A stretch of 64,000 nucleotides of DNA from Stutzerimonas stutzeri (lineage in GTDB: Bacteria; Pseudomonadota; Gammaproteobacteria; Pseudomonadales; Pseudomonadaceae), in assembly GCF_013522825.1 (NCBI RefSeq), contig NZ_JAAMQZ010000008.1, positions 62,001 through 126,000 of the forward strand, in the 5' to 3' direction. The notes beneath the pieces were generated by a model, which saw nothing but the letters and a program-made list of their open reading frames with translations, made no database searches and was not told where the DNA came from. The stretch's first letter is position 1. Each line of letters starts with the position of its first letter. The position numbers and the translations under genes are program-made. This document shows positions 1 through 7,031 of this stretch, piece after piece.

Positions 1-282
1 CGCACCTACCGGGTGGCCGGCCAGGTGTTCTTCAGCTCCTCGGACAAGTTCGCCGCCGCGTTCGATTTCAAGGAAGCCGTCGCCAGGGTTACCATCGACC
101 TCGGCCAGGCGCATTTCTGGGACATCACATCCGTCTCGGCGCTGGACAAGGTGGTGCTCAAATTCCGCCGCGAAGGCACCGAGGTCGAGGTGCTGGGCCT
201 GAACGAAGCGAGCGCGACCATCGTCGATCGCTTCGGCGTGCATGACAAACCGGAGCCCGTCGGCAACCTCATGAACCACTGA
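1..282 (+). CDS. SulP family anion transporter, C-terminal STAS domain (5' end outside window)
   Basis: The reading frame is open from base 1, so only the last 93 residues of a larger protein are present. They look like a STAS domain: a hydrophobic strand, an acidic turn, then a Trp-Asp-Ile-Thr-Ser-Val segment near residue 40 and an Ala-Leu-Asp helix, as in the cytoplasmic tail of SulP (SLC26-like) sulfate or bicarbonate permeases. The membrane part would lie upstream of the window. A universal stress protein follows 13 bases later, probably in the same transcript; SulP-UspA pairs are familiar in proteobacteria. A free-standing STAS anti-sigma antagonist is less likely because no start codon or ribosome site is seen within the window. 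Confidence 0.7.
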   Translation, partial: RTYRVAGQVFFSSSDKFAAAFDFKEAVARVTIDLGQAHFWDITSVSALDKVVLKFRREGTEVEVLGLNEASATIVDRFGVHDKPEPVGNLMNH

Positions 283-295
283 GCAGGAGAGCCCC

Positions 296-1144
296 ATGAC
301 CCAGGTAATGGCATGTATCGACGGATCAACGCAGGCGGCCGCCGTCTGCGATTGCGCGGTCTGGGCCAGTCAGCGTCTGGGCTCGCCGCTGAGCCTGCTG
401 CACGTGCTCGATCAGCAGCGCTACCCGCTGTCCGGCGACTTCAGCGGCATCATCGGCCTGGGCAGCCGCGAATTCCTCCTGGAGGAACTCGCCTCGCTGG
501 ACGAGAAACGCAACAAGCTGGCCCTCGAAGAGGGACGCATGATGCTCGACGCAGCCAGGCAGCGCGCCGTCAAGGCGGGTGTGGAACCGACACTGCGCCA
601 TCGCCACGGCGATCTGGTGGAAAGCCTGCGTGAACTGGAGGGTGACATCCGGCTGTTGGTCATCGGCAAGCAGGGCGAGGACAGCGGCAGCGAGGTGCAA
701 TTGATCGGCAGCCAGCTGGAAAGCGTGATCCGCACCATGCACCGGCCCATCCTGGTGACGCCGGCCGATTTCAAGGCGCCGGCCAGCACGATGCTCGCCT
801 TCGATGCCAGCGCCACCTCGCGCAAGGGCGTCGAAATGCTGGTCGCCAGCCCGCTGCTCAAGGGCACACCGATCCATCTGGTGACGGTCAGCAGCGACAC
901 CCATGAAGCGCGGGCAGCGCTGGACGCCGCGCGCGACAAGCTGGCCGACGCCGGCTTCGAAGTGCATGTGGCGATTCTCGAAGGCGAAGTCGAGGCCAGG
1001 TTGCGGGACTATCAGGCCGAGCACGTCATCGAACTGCTGGTAATGGGCGCCTATGGACACTCGCGGATTCGCCAGTTCTTCGTCGGCAGCACCACGACCA
1101 ACATGCTGCGTTCTACGACCACACCGCTGTTGCTGTTACGCTGA
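296..1144 (+). CDS. Universal stress protein, tandem UspA domains
   Basis: The 282-residue cytoplasmic protein contains two UspA folds in tandem. The first starts with a typical beta strand ending Met-Ala-Cys-Ile-Asp-Gly; the second ends with Met-Gly-Ala-Tyr-Gly-His-Ser, then Gly-Ser-Thr-Thr and a hydrophobic Pro-Leu-Leu-Leu-Leu tail, which is the nucleotide-binding signature of the family. A purine-rich ribosome site (AGGAGAG) lies just before the ATG. The gene follows the SulP transporter after 13 bases and probably belongs to the same operon. UspA proteins act in survival under starvation or respiratory stress; the precise role of this one cannot be read from sequence. Confidence 0.9.
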   Translation: MTQVMACIDGSTQAAAVCDCAVWASQRLGSPLSLLHVLDQQRYPLSGDFSGIIGLGSREFLLEELASLDEKRNKLALEEGRMMLDAARQRAVKAGVEPTLRHRHGDLVESLRELEGDIRLLVIGKQGEDSGSEVQLIGSQLESVIRTMHRPILVTPADFKAPASTMLAFDASATSRKGVEMLVASPLLKGTPIHLVTVSSDTHEARAALDAARDKLADAGFEVHVAILEGEVEARLRDYQAEHVIELLVMGAYGHSRIRQFFVGSTTTNMLRSTTTPLLLLR

Positions 1145-1183
1145 GCCTGACGGCCACCGGTCTTGCGCGGTGGTCGGGCGGCA

Positions 1184-2365
1184 TTATCGGTACAGGTCGG
1201 CGCGCGACCAAGGCACCTCGTGGGAGCCATCTGGTAACGGCTTGCTTGCCAGAATCTGGTGCAGATTGATCCAGTTGCGGCGAAAGCCATAGGCGCAGCC
1301 GGCCAGGTAGACACGCCAGATGCGTAGCGCGCGCTCGGGGACCAGCCGCTGCGCTTCGGCCAGTTTCGCTTCCAGGCGCTGGCTCCAGAAATCCAGCGTG
1401 CGTGCGTAATGCAGCCGCAGGCTCTCCACGTCGACGATTTCCAGGCCCGATTCACTGATGCAGGCGCCGATCTTCACCAGATGCGGCAGCTCGCCGTGGG
1501 GAAAGACGTAACGCCCGATGAATGCCCCCGCGCCGTAGCCTACGGGCCGCCCATCGATGTGCCGGGCGGTGATGCCGTGGTTCAGCACCAGCCCGCCGGG
1601 GCGGACCACTTCGGCCAGTTGCTGGCAATACAACGGCAGGTTGGCATGGCCGACGTGCTCGAACATGCCGACGCTGACCACCTTGTCGAAGTGGCCATCT
1701 CTGGGCAGGTCGCGATAATCCATCAGCTCCAGCTGCACCTGCCCTTCCAGGCCTTCGGCGGCCACACGCTTGCGAGCCAGCTTCAACTGCTCCCGACTGA
1801 GCGTGATGCCGAACACCTCGGCGCCGAACTCCCGCGCGGCAAAGCGCGCCAGCCCACCCCAGCCGCAGCCGACGTCCAGCAGGCGATCACCGGGTTTCAG
1901 CCGCAGCTTGCGGCACAGATGGCGCAGCTTGGCCTGTTGGGCCTGGTCGAGGTCTTCGTCGCCCGTCTCGAAATAGCCGCAGGAATAGACCATGTCGCGG
2001 TCCAGCCACAGCTGATAGAACTCGTTGGACAGGTCGTAATGATAGGAGATGGCCGCCGCATCGGTTTGCTTATCATGAGCCTGCCGTTGCGCCACCGAAG
2101 GGATATCCCGCCCCAGCGCTCGGCTCAGCTCATCGCCGATGCGGATCACTTCCGAGAGCGGACCTTCTATATCCACACGCCCCTCGACATAAGCAGCCCC
2201 CAGCGAGTCGAGGCTGGGATGCGTGAGTTCGGTGACCATATCGGGATCATTGATGGCCAGCGTCACACTGGGTGACGGCCCCAGATCGATCGACTTGCCG
2301 TCCCAGAGCTGAAGACGCAACGGCAGTGATAATCCACGCAACGCAGGTAACAAGGACGCCAACAT
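1184..2365 (-). CDS. cfa: Cyclopropane-fatty-acyl-phospholipid synthase
   Basis: The 393-residue protein is a SAM-dependent methyltransferase that adds a methylene bridge across the double bond of unsaturated acyl chains in membrane phospholipids. The SAM-binding glycine loop (Asp-Val-Gly-Cys-Gly-Trp-Gly-Gly-Leu) is visible mid-protein and the length fits the Cfa family (about 380-420). The N-terminal part has the small substrate-binding domain expected for Cfa. It is convergent with the universal stress gene, with 39 bases between them, and stands alone with about 270 bases of leader on its 5' side. Cfa is typically a stationary-phase, RpoS-controlled gene; no promoter was confidently identified here. 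Confidence 0.9.
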   Translation of the reverse strand: MLASLLPALRGLSLPLRLQLWDGKSIDLGPSPSVTLAINDPDMVTELTHPSLDSLGAAYVEGRVDIEGPLSEVIRIGDELSRALGRDIPSVAQRQAHDKQTDAAAISYHYDLSNEFYQLWLDRDMVYSCGYFETGDEDLDQAQQAKLRHLCRKLRLKPGDRLLDVGCGWGGLARFAAREFGAEVFGITLSREQLKLARKRVAAEGLEGQVQLELMDYRDLPRDGHFDKVVSVGMFEHVGHANLPLYCQQLAEVVRPGGLVLNHGITARHIDGRPVGYGAGAFIGRYVFPHGELPHLVKIGACISESGLEIVDVESLRLHYARTLDFWSQRLEAKLAEAQRLVPERALRIWRVYLAGCAYGFRRNWINLHQILASKPLPDGSHEVPWSRADLYR

Positions 2366-2633
2366 GCTTGATCTCCTTCATTCCGTTTCAAAGAAATCCT
2401 AGACCAACAGCCAGAGACTATAGGCCGGGCGCGGGATTTTTTCCTTTATGGGATTGATAGAGGGCATTGGGGAGGGAATAGCGAACGGGATGATGTCGCG
2501 GGACTTGCTGACAGAGAATGAGACGAGGGGATTGGAAAAGGGAGAGTGAGTTCGCTCCACGCTGCACTGATGGCTTTCTAGTTAGCTGCTTCGTTGCCGG
2601 CACACCCGGCTTTATTCCGCTCTGTTTTCGGAA

Positions 2634-2897
2634 CTACTTATTGAAAATGTCGGCGTGCGTCCCGGTTCTGGCTAGCTGAAGCTCGTCACCTTCGAGCCGA
2701 TAGATCAGCAGCTGGTGGGGTTCGATGTGTGCATCCCGGAAGCCTTTCCAGTTGCTTTTCAGAGGATGGTCCAGGTAGCTGCTTGGCAATGGCTCACGAT
2801 AGACCAGCAAATTAAGCAGCGTTTTCAGCTTGTCCATATTCTTGCCGCGCTTGAAGTCTTTTTTGAAGGCGCTGGACGGTACAAGCTCAAGTGTCAG
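2634..2897 (-). CDS. YafQ-family mRNA interferase toxin (type II TA), probable CTG start
   Basis: The protein is a RelE/YafQ-fold endoribonuclease toxin. The C-terminal half carries the family core: Asp-His-Pro-Leu, Trp-Lys-Gly-Phe-Arg-Asp-Ala-His, and Arg-Thr-Gly-Thr-His near the end. The first ATG (2837) would remove the Phe-Lys-Lys-Asp-Phe-Lys-Arg segment that YafQ proteins have at the N-terminus. The frame stays open upstream, and an in-frame CTG at 2897 overlaps the antitoxin stop as CTGA, in the position where ATGA is normal. That gives 87 residues, the usual length. The Asp that follows Glu-Pro in E. coli YafQ (Asp67, from memory) is His here. It lies directly downstream of its antitoxin and is cotranscribed with it. 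Confidence 0.8.
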   Translation of the reverse strand: MTLELVPSSAFKKDFKRGKNMDKLKTLLNLLVYREPLPSSYLDHPLKSNWKGFRDAHIEPHQLLIYRLEGDELQLARTGTHADIFNK

Positions 2898-3154
2898 TTG
2901 CTCAGATCGTCAAACAGTGCGTCAACGGATTTGACCTTCTTGCCCTTTCCAGCCATCAGTTCGGCCATGGCGTTGACGGTAGCCTTGTTCGGGGTGAGGT
3001 CGTAGGGTAGATCCTGACCGGCTGCGATCTGAGTCATCATCAGACGGATGGCTTCGGAAATGCTGAGGCCGGATTCAGACAAGCGCCGGGCTGCGGCTTC
3101 TTTGGTGGCGGTATCGATCCGCGCGCGGACAACGGTGTCGGCGGTGGTGGCCAT
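2894..3154 (-). CDS. DinJ/RelB-family antitoxin
   Basis: The 86-residue protein begins with a ribbon-helix-helix DNA-binding module (Val-Val-Arg-Ala-Arg-Ile-Asp, then Leu-Ser-Ile-Ser-Glu-Ala-Ile-Arg) as in DinJ/RelB antitoxins. The C-terminal tail should wrap the toxin. The ATG is preceded by AGGTCCCC on the coding strand, a moderate ribosome site. The gene is first in a two-gene operon with the YafQ-type toxin, overlapping it by four bases. Antitoxins of this family usually repress their own operon; the 77 bases upstream contain the likely promoter but I could not define an operator. Base composition is less GC-rich than in the neighbouring core genes. Confidence 0.85.
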   Translation of the reverse strand: MATTADTVVRARIDTATKEAAARRLSESGLSISEAIRLMMTQIAAGQDLPYDLTPNKATVNAMAELMAGKGKKVKSVDALFDDLSN

Positions 3155-3231
3155 GATGGGGACCTCTTCGTGAGGTAGCTACAAAGCATCATTCATACAC
3201 ACCTTAAACGCTATGTGTTCACGCATGACCG

Positions 3232-3936
3232 TTAGGGCATGAAGTTGTTTTCAGCTGCGCATGCTGCTTGGTTTCGATTGCAGATTTGTCTGAATGCGAC
3301 TTTTGCACCTTTGCGGCAGTCTCGGTACTCAAGTGAGCCTGAGCGGTAATTGCTGCATACACTGCTCCAGTCGATGGAACCGTTTATCACTGTCCACTGG
3401 AACCTGCCACCTGTTCGGCTTTTTGCGTGTCCGCTCTCCCATGTCCATGTTCCGGTATGGGTGATGCGTGTCGTTTGCCTGTTTGCCGGTCGATCCGGTT
3501 GCGCATAGGCGATCCGTTGAGCTGGTGGCGGTGGTATTGAGTTCACAGCTCCGCGTGGCTGGTAGTTCTGGTCGTTGAATGATGTTTGCCTTGGGATCGA
3601 CTGGGTTTGGGTTTGGGTTTGGGTTTGGGTTTGGGTTTGGGGGGACTCTTCTCTTGCGACTTCCTGCAATGCCTGGGGCTGGGCGACTGGTTGTGCATTT
3701 GTGGTCTGCGGGGCGTGCTGGAATACCGGTTGGTCGGCGAACCTGATTCCGCGTTTGATTTGATCTAGGTCGATGACGATTGGCTTGCCGAACATCAAGG
3801 TCAGCGTCCAGAAAAGCGTGGAGCCGATTCCGATAATCGCCAAGAAGCGCAAGGGATTTTTCTTCTTCTTGGTGCGCAAGTGCTGGGGAGCGTCGTTCTG
3901 TTCTGCTTTCATGTCTTTGGCACGACTTATCTGCAT
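3232..3936 (-). CDS. Unknown membrane-anchored protein with Gln-Thr dipeptide repeat
   Basis: I do not recognise this 234-residue protein. It has a basic N-terminus (Lys-Lys-Lys-Lys), one membrane helix around residues 30-50, then a long polar region with a run of alternating Gln-Thr encoded by six perfect copies of a 6-bp unit, a Pro-rich stretch, and a C-terminal domain of about 80 residues with four to five Cys (Val-Cys-Ser-Asn-Tyr, Asp-Cys-Arg-Lys, Ile-Cys, Ala-Ala-Cys). That layout suggests one cytoplasmic anchor and an exported Cys-containing domain. The start overlaps the end of the upstream gene by ten bases, implying translational coupling; a second Met eight codons in is possible. 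Composition is less GC-rich than in flanking core genes. Confidence 0.6.
   Translation of the reverse strand: MQISRAKDMKAEQNDAPQHLRTKKKKNPLRFLAIIGIGSTLFWTLTLMFGKPIVIDLDQIKRGIRFADQPVFQHAPQTTNAQPVAQPQALQEVAREESPQTQTQTQTQTQTQSIPRQTSFNDQNYQPRGAVNSIPPPPAQRIAYAQPDRPANRQTTRITHTGTWTWESGHAKSRTGGRFQWTVINGSIDWSSVCSNYRSGSLEYRDCRKGAKVAFRQICNRNQAACAAENNFMP
3603..3644 (+). repeat. Hexanucleotide microsatellite, six GGGTTT units
   Basis: Six uninterrupted GGGTTT copies run from 3603 to 3638 and are followed by six G. Read on the minus strand they encode the Gln-Thr repeat of the gene at 3232-3936. Because the unit is a multiple of three, gain or loss of copies would lengthen or shorten the linker without shifting the frame. 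Confidence 0.9.
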
Positions 3937-4343
3937 GACTGCATTGTTTTTGCCTTGGCGATCACCTTTGGATCATTTGGTGCATGCTCCCACCAGAAGC
4001 GGCATTCTCTCGAATTCCATATCCGGTCTTGTCGTGCCTGGGCGGCTCGTTGTGACTGTTGGCGCTGTTGTCGTGCTTGAACCTGAGCATGACGCTGGGC
4101 TGCTTGGGTCAGCTCTTCCATGGCTCGCTGGGCGTCTCGGGCTAGCTCTTGCATTGCTCGTTCGGCACGCCATTCCTGGAACAGTTGATAGCCGACCTTG
4201 CCGCCCCAGAAGCCGCCGATGCCGATGATGGCAGCCAGCACGATGGCTGTTCCGATACTTATGCCGGACGTGCGGATGTTGTGGGTGTGGTGATAGGTCC
4301 GTATCTCATCCTGATCAGGCCGAAGGTCGCCTAGGTCGATCAT
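3927..4343 (-). CDS. Unknown membrane protein with coiled-coil-like region
   Basis: I do not recognise this 138-residue protein. A hydrophobic helix (about residues 27-50, Ile/Ala/Gly rich) is followed by a highly charged Gln/Arg/Ala-rich stretch that should form a long helix or coiled coil. A C-terminal motif follows with Cys-Arg-Phe-Trp-Trp-Glu-His and a final Cys. The start is set by a strong ribosome site (GGAGG) seven bases before the ATG at 4343; the longer frame back to 4409 lacks one. It is coupled to the next gene (10-base overlap), which has the same anchor-plus-Cys-domain plan, so the two may form a complex. It may be cargo of a mobile element, judged only from composition and place. 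Confidence 0.6.
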   Translation of the reverse strand: MIDLGDLRPDQDEIRTYHHTHNIRTSGISIGTAIVLAAIIGIGGFWGGKVGYQLFQEWRAERAMQELARDAQRAMEELTQAAQRHAQVQARQQRQQSQRAAQARQDRIWNSRECRFWWEHAPNDPKVIAKAKTMQSCR

Positions 4344-4385
4344 GTTGTGTCCTCCAAGGCATACCGTTGCCTTGCTGTTGTCCTT

Positions 4386-4404
4386 TCGCATAGGTCCTAT
4401 GCGA
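4386..4404. promoter_or_regulatory. Perfect 19-bp palindrome upstream of the unknown gene pair
   Basis: Nine bases (TCGCATAGG) are repeated as an exact inverted copy around a central T. The site lies 43 bases upstream of the ATG at 4343, where an operator for that gene pair would be expected. It could equally be a short RNA hairpin in the leader. No T-run follows, so a terminator is unlikely. Confidence 0.5.
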
Positions 4405-4418
4405 TTCACACGTCTTGG

Positions 4419-4568
4419 CTAGGTCGAGCACCGGAGCGATTGAACCGGCGCTCCGCTGCTTCTTTGGTAATTGCTATCCCGCGCCGGGTGCGGCCAATTT
4501 TGCATGGCTTCGTCATATTCCGGGCTGGGCTGTCCGCCTCGGAGAGTATCTATCCGCTGGCCATCCAT
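4419..4568 (-). CDS. Doubtful small ORF (49 aa)
   Basis: A 49-residue frame opens with ATG at 4568 and ends at 4419. Its composition is protein-like (many Asp, Glu, Gln and Pro), but there is no clear ribosome site and no family resemblance that I recognise. It overlaps the end of the small frame at 4550-4711 by 19 bases, as successive genes in a compact mobile element often do. It may be noncoding or a remnant. Confidence 0.2.
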   Translation of the reverse strand: MDGQRIDTLRGGQPSPEYDEAMQNWPHPARDSNYQRSSGAPVQSLRCST

Positions 4569-4711
4569 AGGGCGTACTGCGGGTAAATCTTTAGCCGGAT
4601 GCTACCACCAGAAGGGGTTGACTCAAAAAAGCTGCACGGTGCCCCACCAACGATGCCGTGGTAGTCGTTCGCTGACTGGATTGGTATTCCTATGCGGCAT
4701 TTTCCGCCCAT
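4550..4711 (-). CDS. Doubtful small ORF or gene remnant (53 aa)
   Basis: The frame from ATG 4711 encodes 53 residues beginning Met-Gly-Gly-Lys-Cys-Arg. It stays open a further 25 or so codons upstream with protein-like composition (Gln-Phe-Glu-Leu-Ala-Glu-Ala) until a TAA, and no start codon lies in that extension. This pattern fits the 3' part of a broken gene as well as a small intact one. No family is recognised. Confidence 0.2.
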   Translation of the reverse strand: MGGKCRIGIPIQSANDYHGIVGGAPCSFFESTPSGGSIRLKIYPQYALWMASG

Positions 4712-4980
4712 CTGAACGGTCTCTGGTGCTACGGCCTCGGCCAGTTCAAATTGCTTGCCTGCCCGGTTACTTCGAGCCGATCTGGACGCTTATTCGGGAT
4801 AGCGTGCGGGTTGTTGATGTGCCGGTCGATTCCCGTGGTGGATGAAACGGAATACAAGCGCTACTACAAGACAAGTTGTGGCTTCACCCTTGGGCCGATT
4901 TGTGGTTTTCGACATTTCTTCGACACCGCTCCAGTCGAGTAGCTGAAGGCCGCGTGGTTCGAAGCTTTCAGAGCGGGAAT

Positions 4981-5076
4981 TGGCGGAAGGCAGTGAGAGT
5001 CGAACTCACCCAGGAGCGGCTGCCGCCCCCAACCGGGTTTGAAGCCCGGCCGCAGCACCGGCTGCGATTGCCTTCC
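4981..5076 (-). tRNA. selC: tRNA-Sec (UCA anticodon)
   Basis: The 96-nt minus-strand gene has the features of bacterial selenocysteine tRNA: an 8-bp acceptor stem (GGAAGGCA paired to TGCCTTCC, then GCCA), an extra-long variable arm, and an anticodon loop CTTCAAA with TCA at 5042-5040 within a CCGGG/CCCGG stem. CCA is encoded. It aligns by eye with E. coli selC over most of its length. It lies 38 bases downstream of selB in the same orientation, so it may be transcribed with selAB. tRNA-Sec genes are known integration sites for islands, and the composition changes abruptly on the 3' side. Confidence 0.95.
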
Positions 5077-5114
5077 TTATAGGCGGGATATCTGCGTCAA
5101 GCTGACGCGGCAGC

Positions 5115-7031
5115 CTACCTGAGCGTGGGCTCCAGGGCCAGTGCGCTGTCGGGGCGGATCTTGCGTTCGTTGCCGAAGCGGCGGGTCAGGCCGAGGCGGT
5201 CGAAGTGTTCCAGCAGCTGAATGCTGCGCTTGCGTCCCAGGCCGATGCGGTCGCGGAAAGTGGTGGCGCGGATCACGCCGGCTTCGCGTTCGATGTCCAG
5301 CAGCAGGTCAGCCAGCTGGCGCGTTGCGGTTTCGGTATAGAAGAGGTCCTTGACCACCTGTTGCAGCGCGCCGAGGCGAGCCAGTTTGCGCAGCAGGTGG
5401 CGCACCTGGTCTTCGCCGATGGCCACCTCCTTGGCCATGTCGCGTACCCAGGGCGGGTTGAAGCCGCCGGCTTCGAGCAGCGGCCACAGCCGGGCCTTCA
5501 ACGCTTCCTCTTCATCGCTCAGGCGCACGCGGTGTTCGGGCAGGTGCAGCCAGGGGCCGCTGGCGTGCACGGTGCCTTCGGTCAGCGCCTGTTCCAGCCG
5601 GGCGATAAAGACGGGCCGCTCCAGCTGGGGCAAGGCGTAGCGGCGCAGGCGGTCGCGGTCGGGGCCGAGTTCGTCGGGCTGTTCCTCGTGGAAGCGTTGC
5701 AGCGCGGGGATCAGGCTTTGCCCCAGGTATTCCCAGTAGGCGCGGTCGAACAACCGTGCACCCTGGCGAGTGGTGATTTCCACGGCGTCGTCCGGCAGTT
5801 GCCAGGTCTGCCGGGGGCGGTTGAACTGGCGTTCCAGGTGCGTGGGGTCCACACCATTGACGGCGCTGGGCAGCAGTTGCGGCAGGATTTCTTCCAGCGT
5901 TTCGCCCGCCAGCGCGCGCAGTTGGGCCAGCCGCGCCTGGCGGTGACGATTGCGCGGCGGGGCGAAAGGATCGAGCACACGCCCGCCGCCGAGGGTGCGT
6001 TGCGCGGACTGGTCGCGCAGCACGACGCGGTCGCCATGAATGGCGTGCAGCGGGGCGTTGAGTTGCAGCTGGGCATGCACATGCCCACCGGGCGCGATGA
6101 GTTCGCCTTCGAGCAGGGCGATGCGCCCGGTGACGTCCTGCGCGCCCAGGTGCAGGTGCACCGGTGTCCAGTGCTTGAGCGCGCGAGCTTCGCTGGCGAG
6201 CAGGGTGAATTCGATGTCGATGCGGCGCGTGGCGCCTTGCAGCGCTGGGGCCAGCAGCCAGTCGCCGCGGCTGATCTGCTCGACGGCCAGGCGCTCGCCG
6301 GCGAGGTTCAGCGCCACCCGCTGGCCGGCGTGTGCCTCGTTGGCTTCGCGATTCTGCGCGTGCAACCCGCGTACTCGCACGCGGCGACCGTGGGGCGACA
6401 ACATGAGTTCATCGCCGACCTGCACGCGACCGGCGAAAGCGGTGCCGGTGACCACTACGCCGGCGCCGGTGACGCTGAAAGCGCGGTCGATGGCCAGGCG
6501 GAAATAGCCGCTGTCGCTGCGTGCATCGATGCGTGCCGCCTGGTCGAGCAGGGCCTGGCGCAGTGTGTCGATACCCCGGCCTTCGATCGAGGAGACCGGG
6601 AAGATCGCCGAGCCCGCCAGGGGGCCGGGTTGCAGCAGTTCGGTGATCTGCTGGCGGACTTCCTCGACCCGCGCGGGTTCGACCCGGTCGATCTTGGTCA
6701 GCGCCACCAGCGCCCGGCGAATGCCCAGCAGTTCGACGATGGCCAGGTGTTCGCGAGTCTGCGGCATCACGCCGTCGTCGGCGGCGACTACCAGCAGCAT
6801 GCAGTCGATGCCGCTGGCGCCGGCGAGCATGTTGTGCACGAAGCGCTCATGGCCCGGCACGTCGATGAAGCCGGTCAGCTGGCCGTCGCCGAGGTCGGCA
6901 TAAGCGTAGCCGAGGTCGATGGTGATGCCGCGCTCCCGTTCCTCACGGCGGCGGTCGCCCTGCTGGCCTGTGAGCGCCTTGAGCAGTGCGGTCTTGCCGT
7001 GGTCGATGTGGCCGGCAGTGCCGACGATCAT
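5115..7031 (-). CDS. selB: Selenocysteine-specific elongation factor SelB
   Basis: The 638-residue GTPase delivers Sec-tRNA to ribosomes paused at a UGA next to a SECIS hairpin. The N-terminal G domain shows Gly-His-Ile-Asp-His-Gly-Lys-Thr (P-loop), Asp-Val-Pro-Gly-His-Glu, and Thr-Lys-Ile-Asp. Domains II and III follow, then a C-terminal half of winged helices that bind SECIS RNA. The ATG at 7031 overlaps the selA stop as ATGA; longer upstream frames lack the conserved start. Length is close to E. coli SelB (614). Its substrate mRNA, fdoG, is in the same gene block. Confidence 0.95.
   Translation of the reverse strand: MIVGTAGHIDHGKTALLKALTGQQGDRRREERERGITIDLGYAYADLGDGQLTGFIDVPGHERFVHNMLAGASGIDCMLLVVAADDGVMPQTREHLAIVELLGIRRALVALTKIDRVEPARVEEVRQQITELLQPGPLAGSAIFPVSSIEGRGIDTLRQALLDQAARIDARSDSGYFRLAIDRAFSVTGAGVVVTGTAFAGRVQVGDELMLSPHGRRVRVRGLHAQNREANEAHAGQRVALNLAGERLAVEQISRGDWLLAPALQGATRRIDIEFTLLASEARALKHWTPVHLHLGAQDVTGRIALLEGELIAPGGHVHAQLQLNAPLHAIHGDRVVLRDQSAQRTLGGGRVLDPFAPPRNRHRQARLAQLRALAGETLEEILPQLLPSAVNGVDPTHLERQFNRPRQTWQLPDDAVEITTRQGARLFDRAYWEYLGQSLIPALQRFHEEQPDELGPDRDRLRRYALPQLERPVFIARLEQALTEGTVHASGPWLHLPEHRVRLSDEEEALKARLWPLLEAGGFNPPWVRDMAKEVAIGEDQVRHLLRKLARLGALQQVVKDLFYTETATRQLADLLLDIEREAGVIRATTFRDRIGLGRKRSIQLLEHFDRLGLTRRFGNERKIRPDSALALEPTLR

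Larger units (their letters stand above)
4344..4980. other. 637-base stretch without a confident gene, next to tRNA-Sec
   Basis: No large ORF with family resemblance is seen on either strand. The minus strand has two short frames in series (4550-4711 and 4419-4568) pointing toward the two unknown membrane protein genes, and a perfect palindrome at 4386-4404. The composition is less GC-rich than in neighbouring core DNA. No integrase, and no second copy of the tRNA 3' end, could be found by eye. Confidence 0.6.

Noticed and set aside
2366..4980. Direct repeat of the tRNA-Sec 3' end marking the far edge of an island
   Set aside because: I looked by eye for GGCAGTGAGAGTCGAAC and found no second copy; only short, chance-level matches near 2550.
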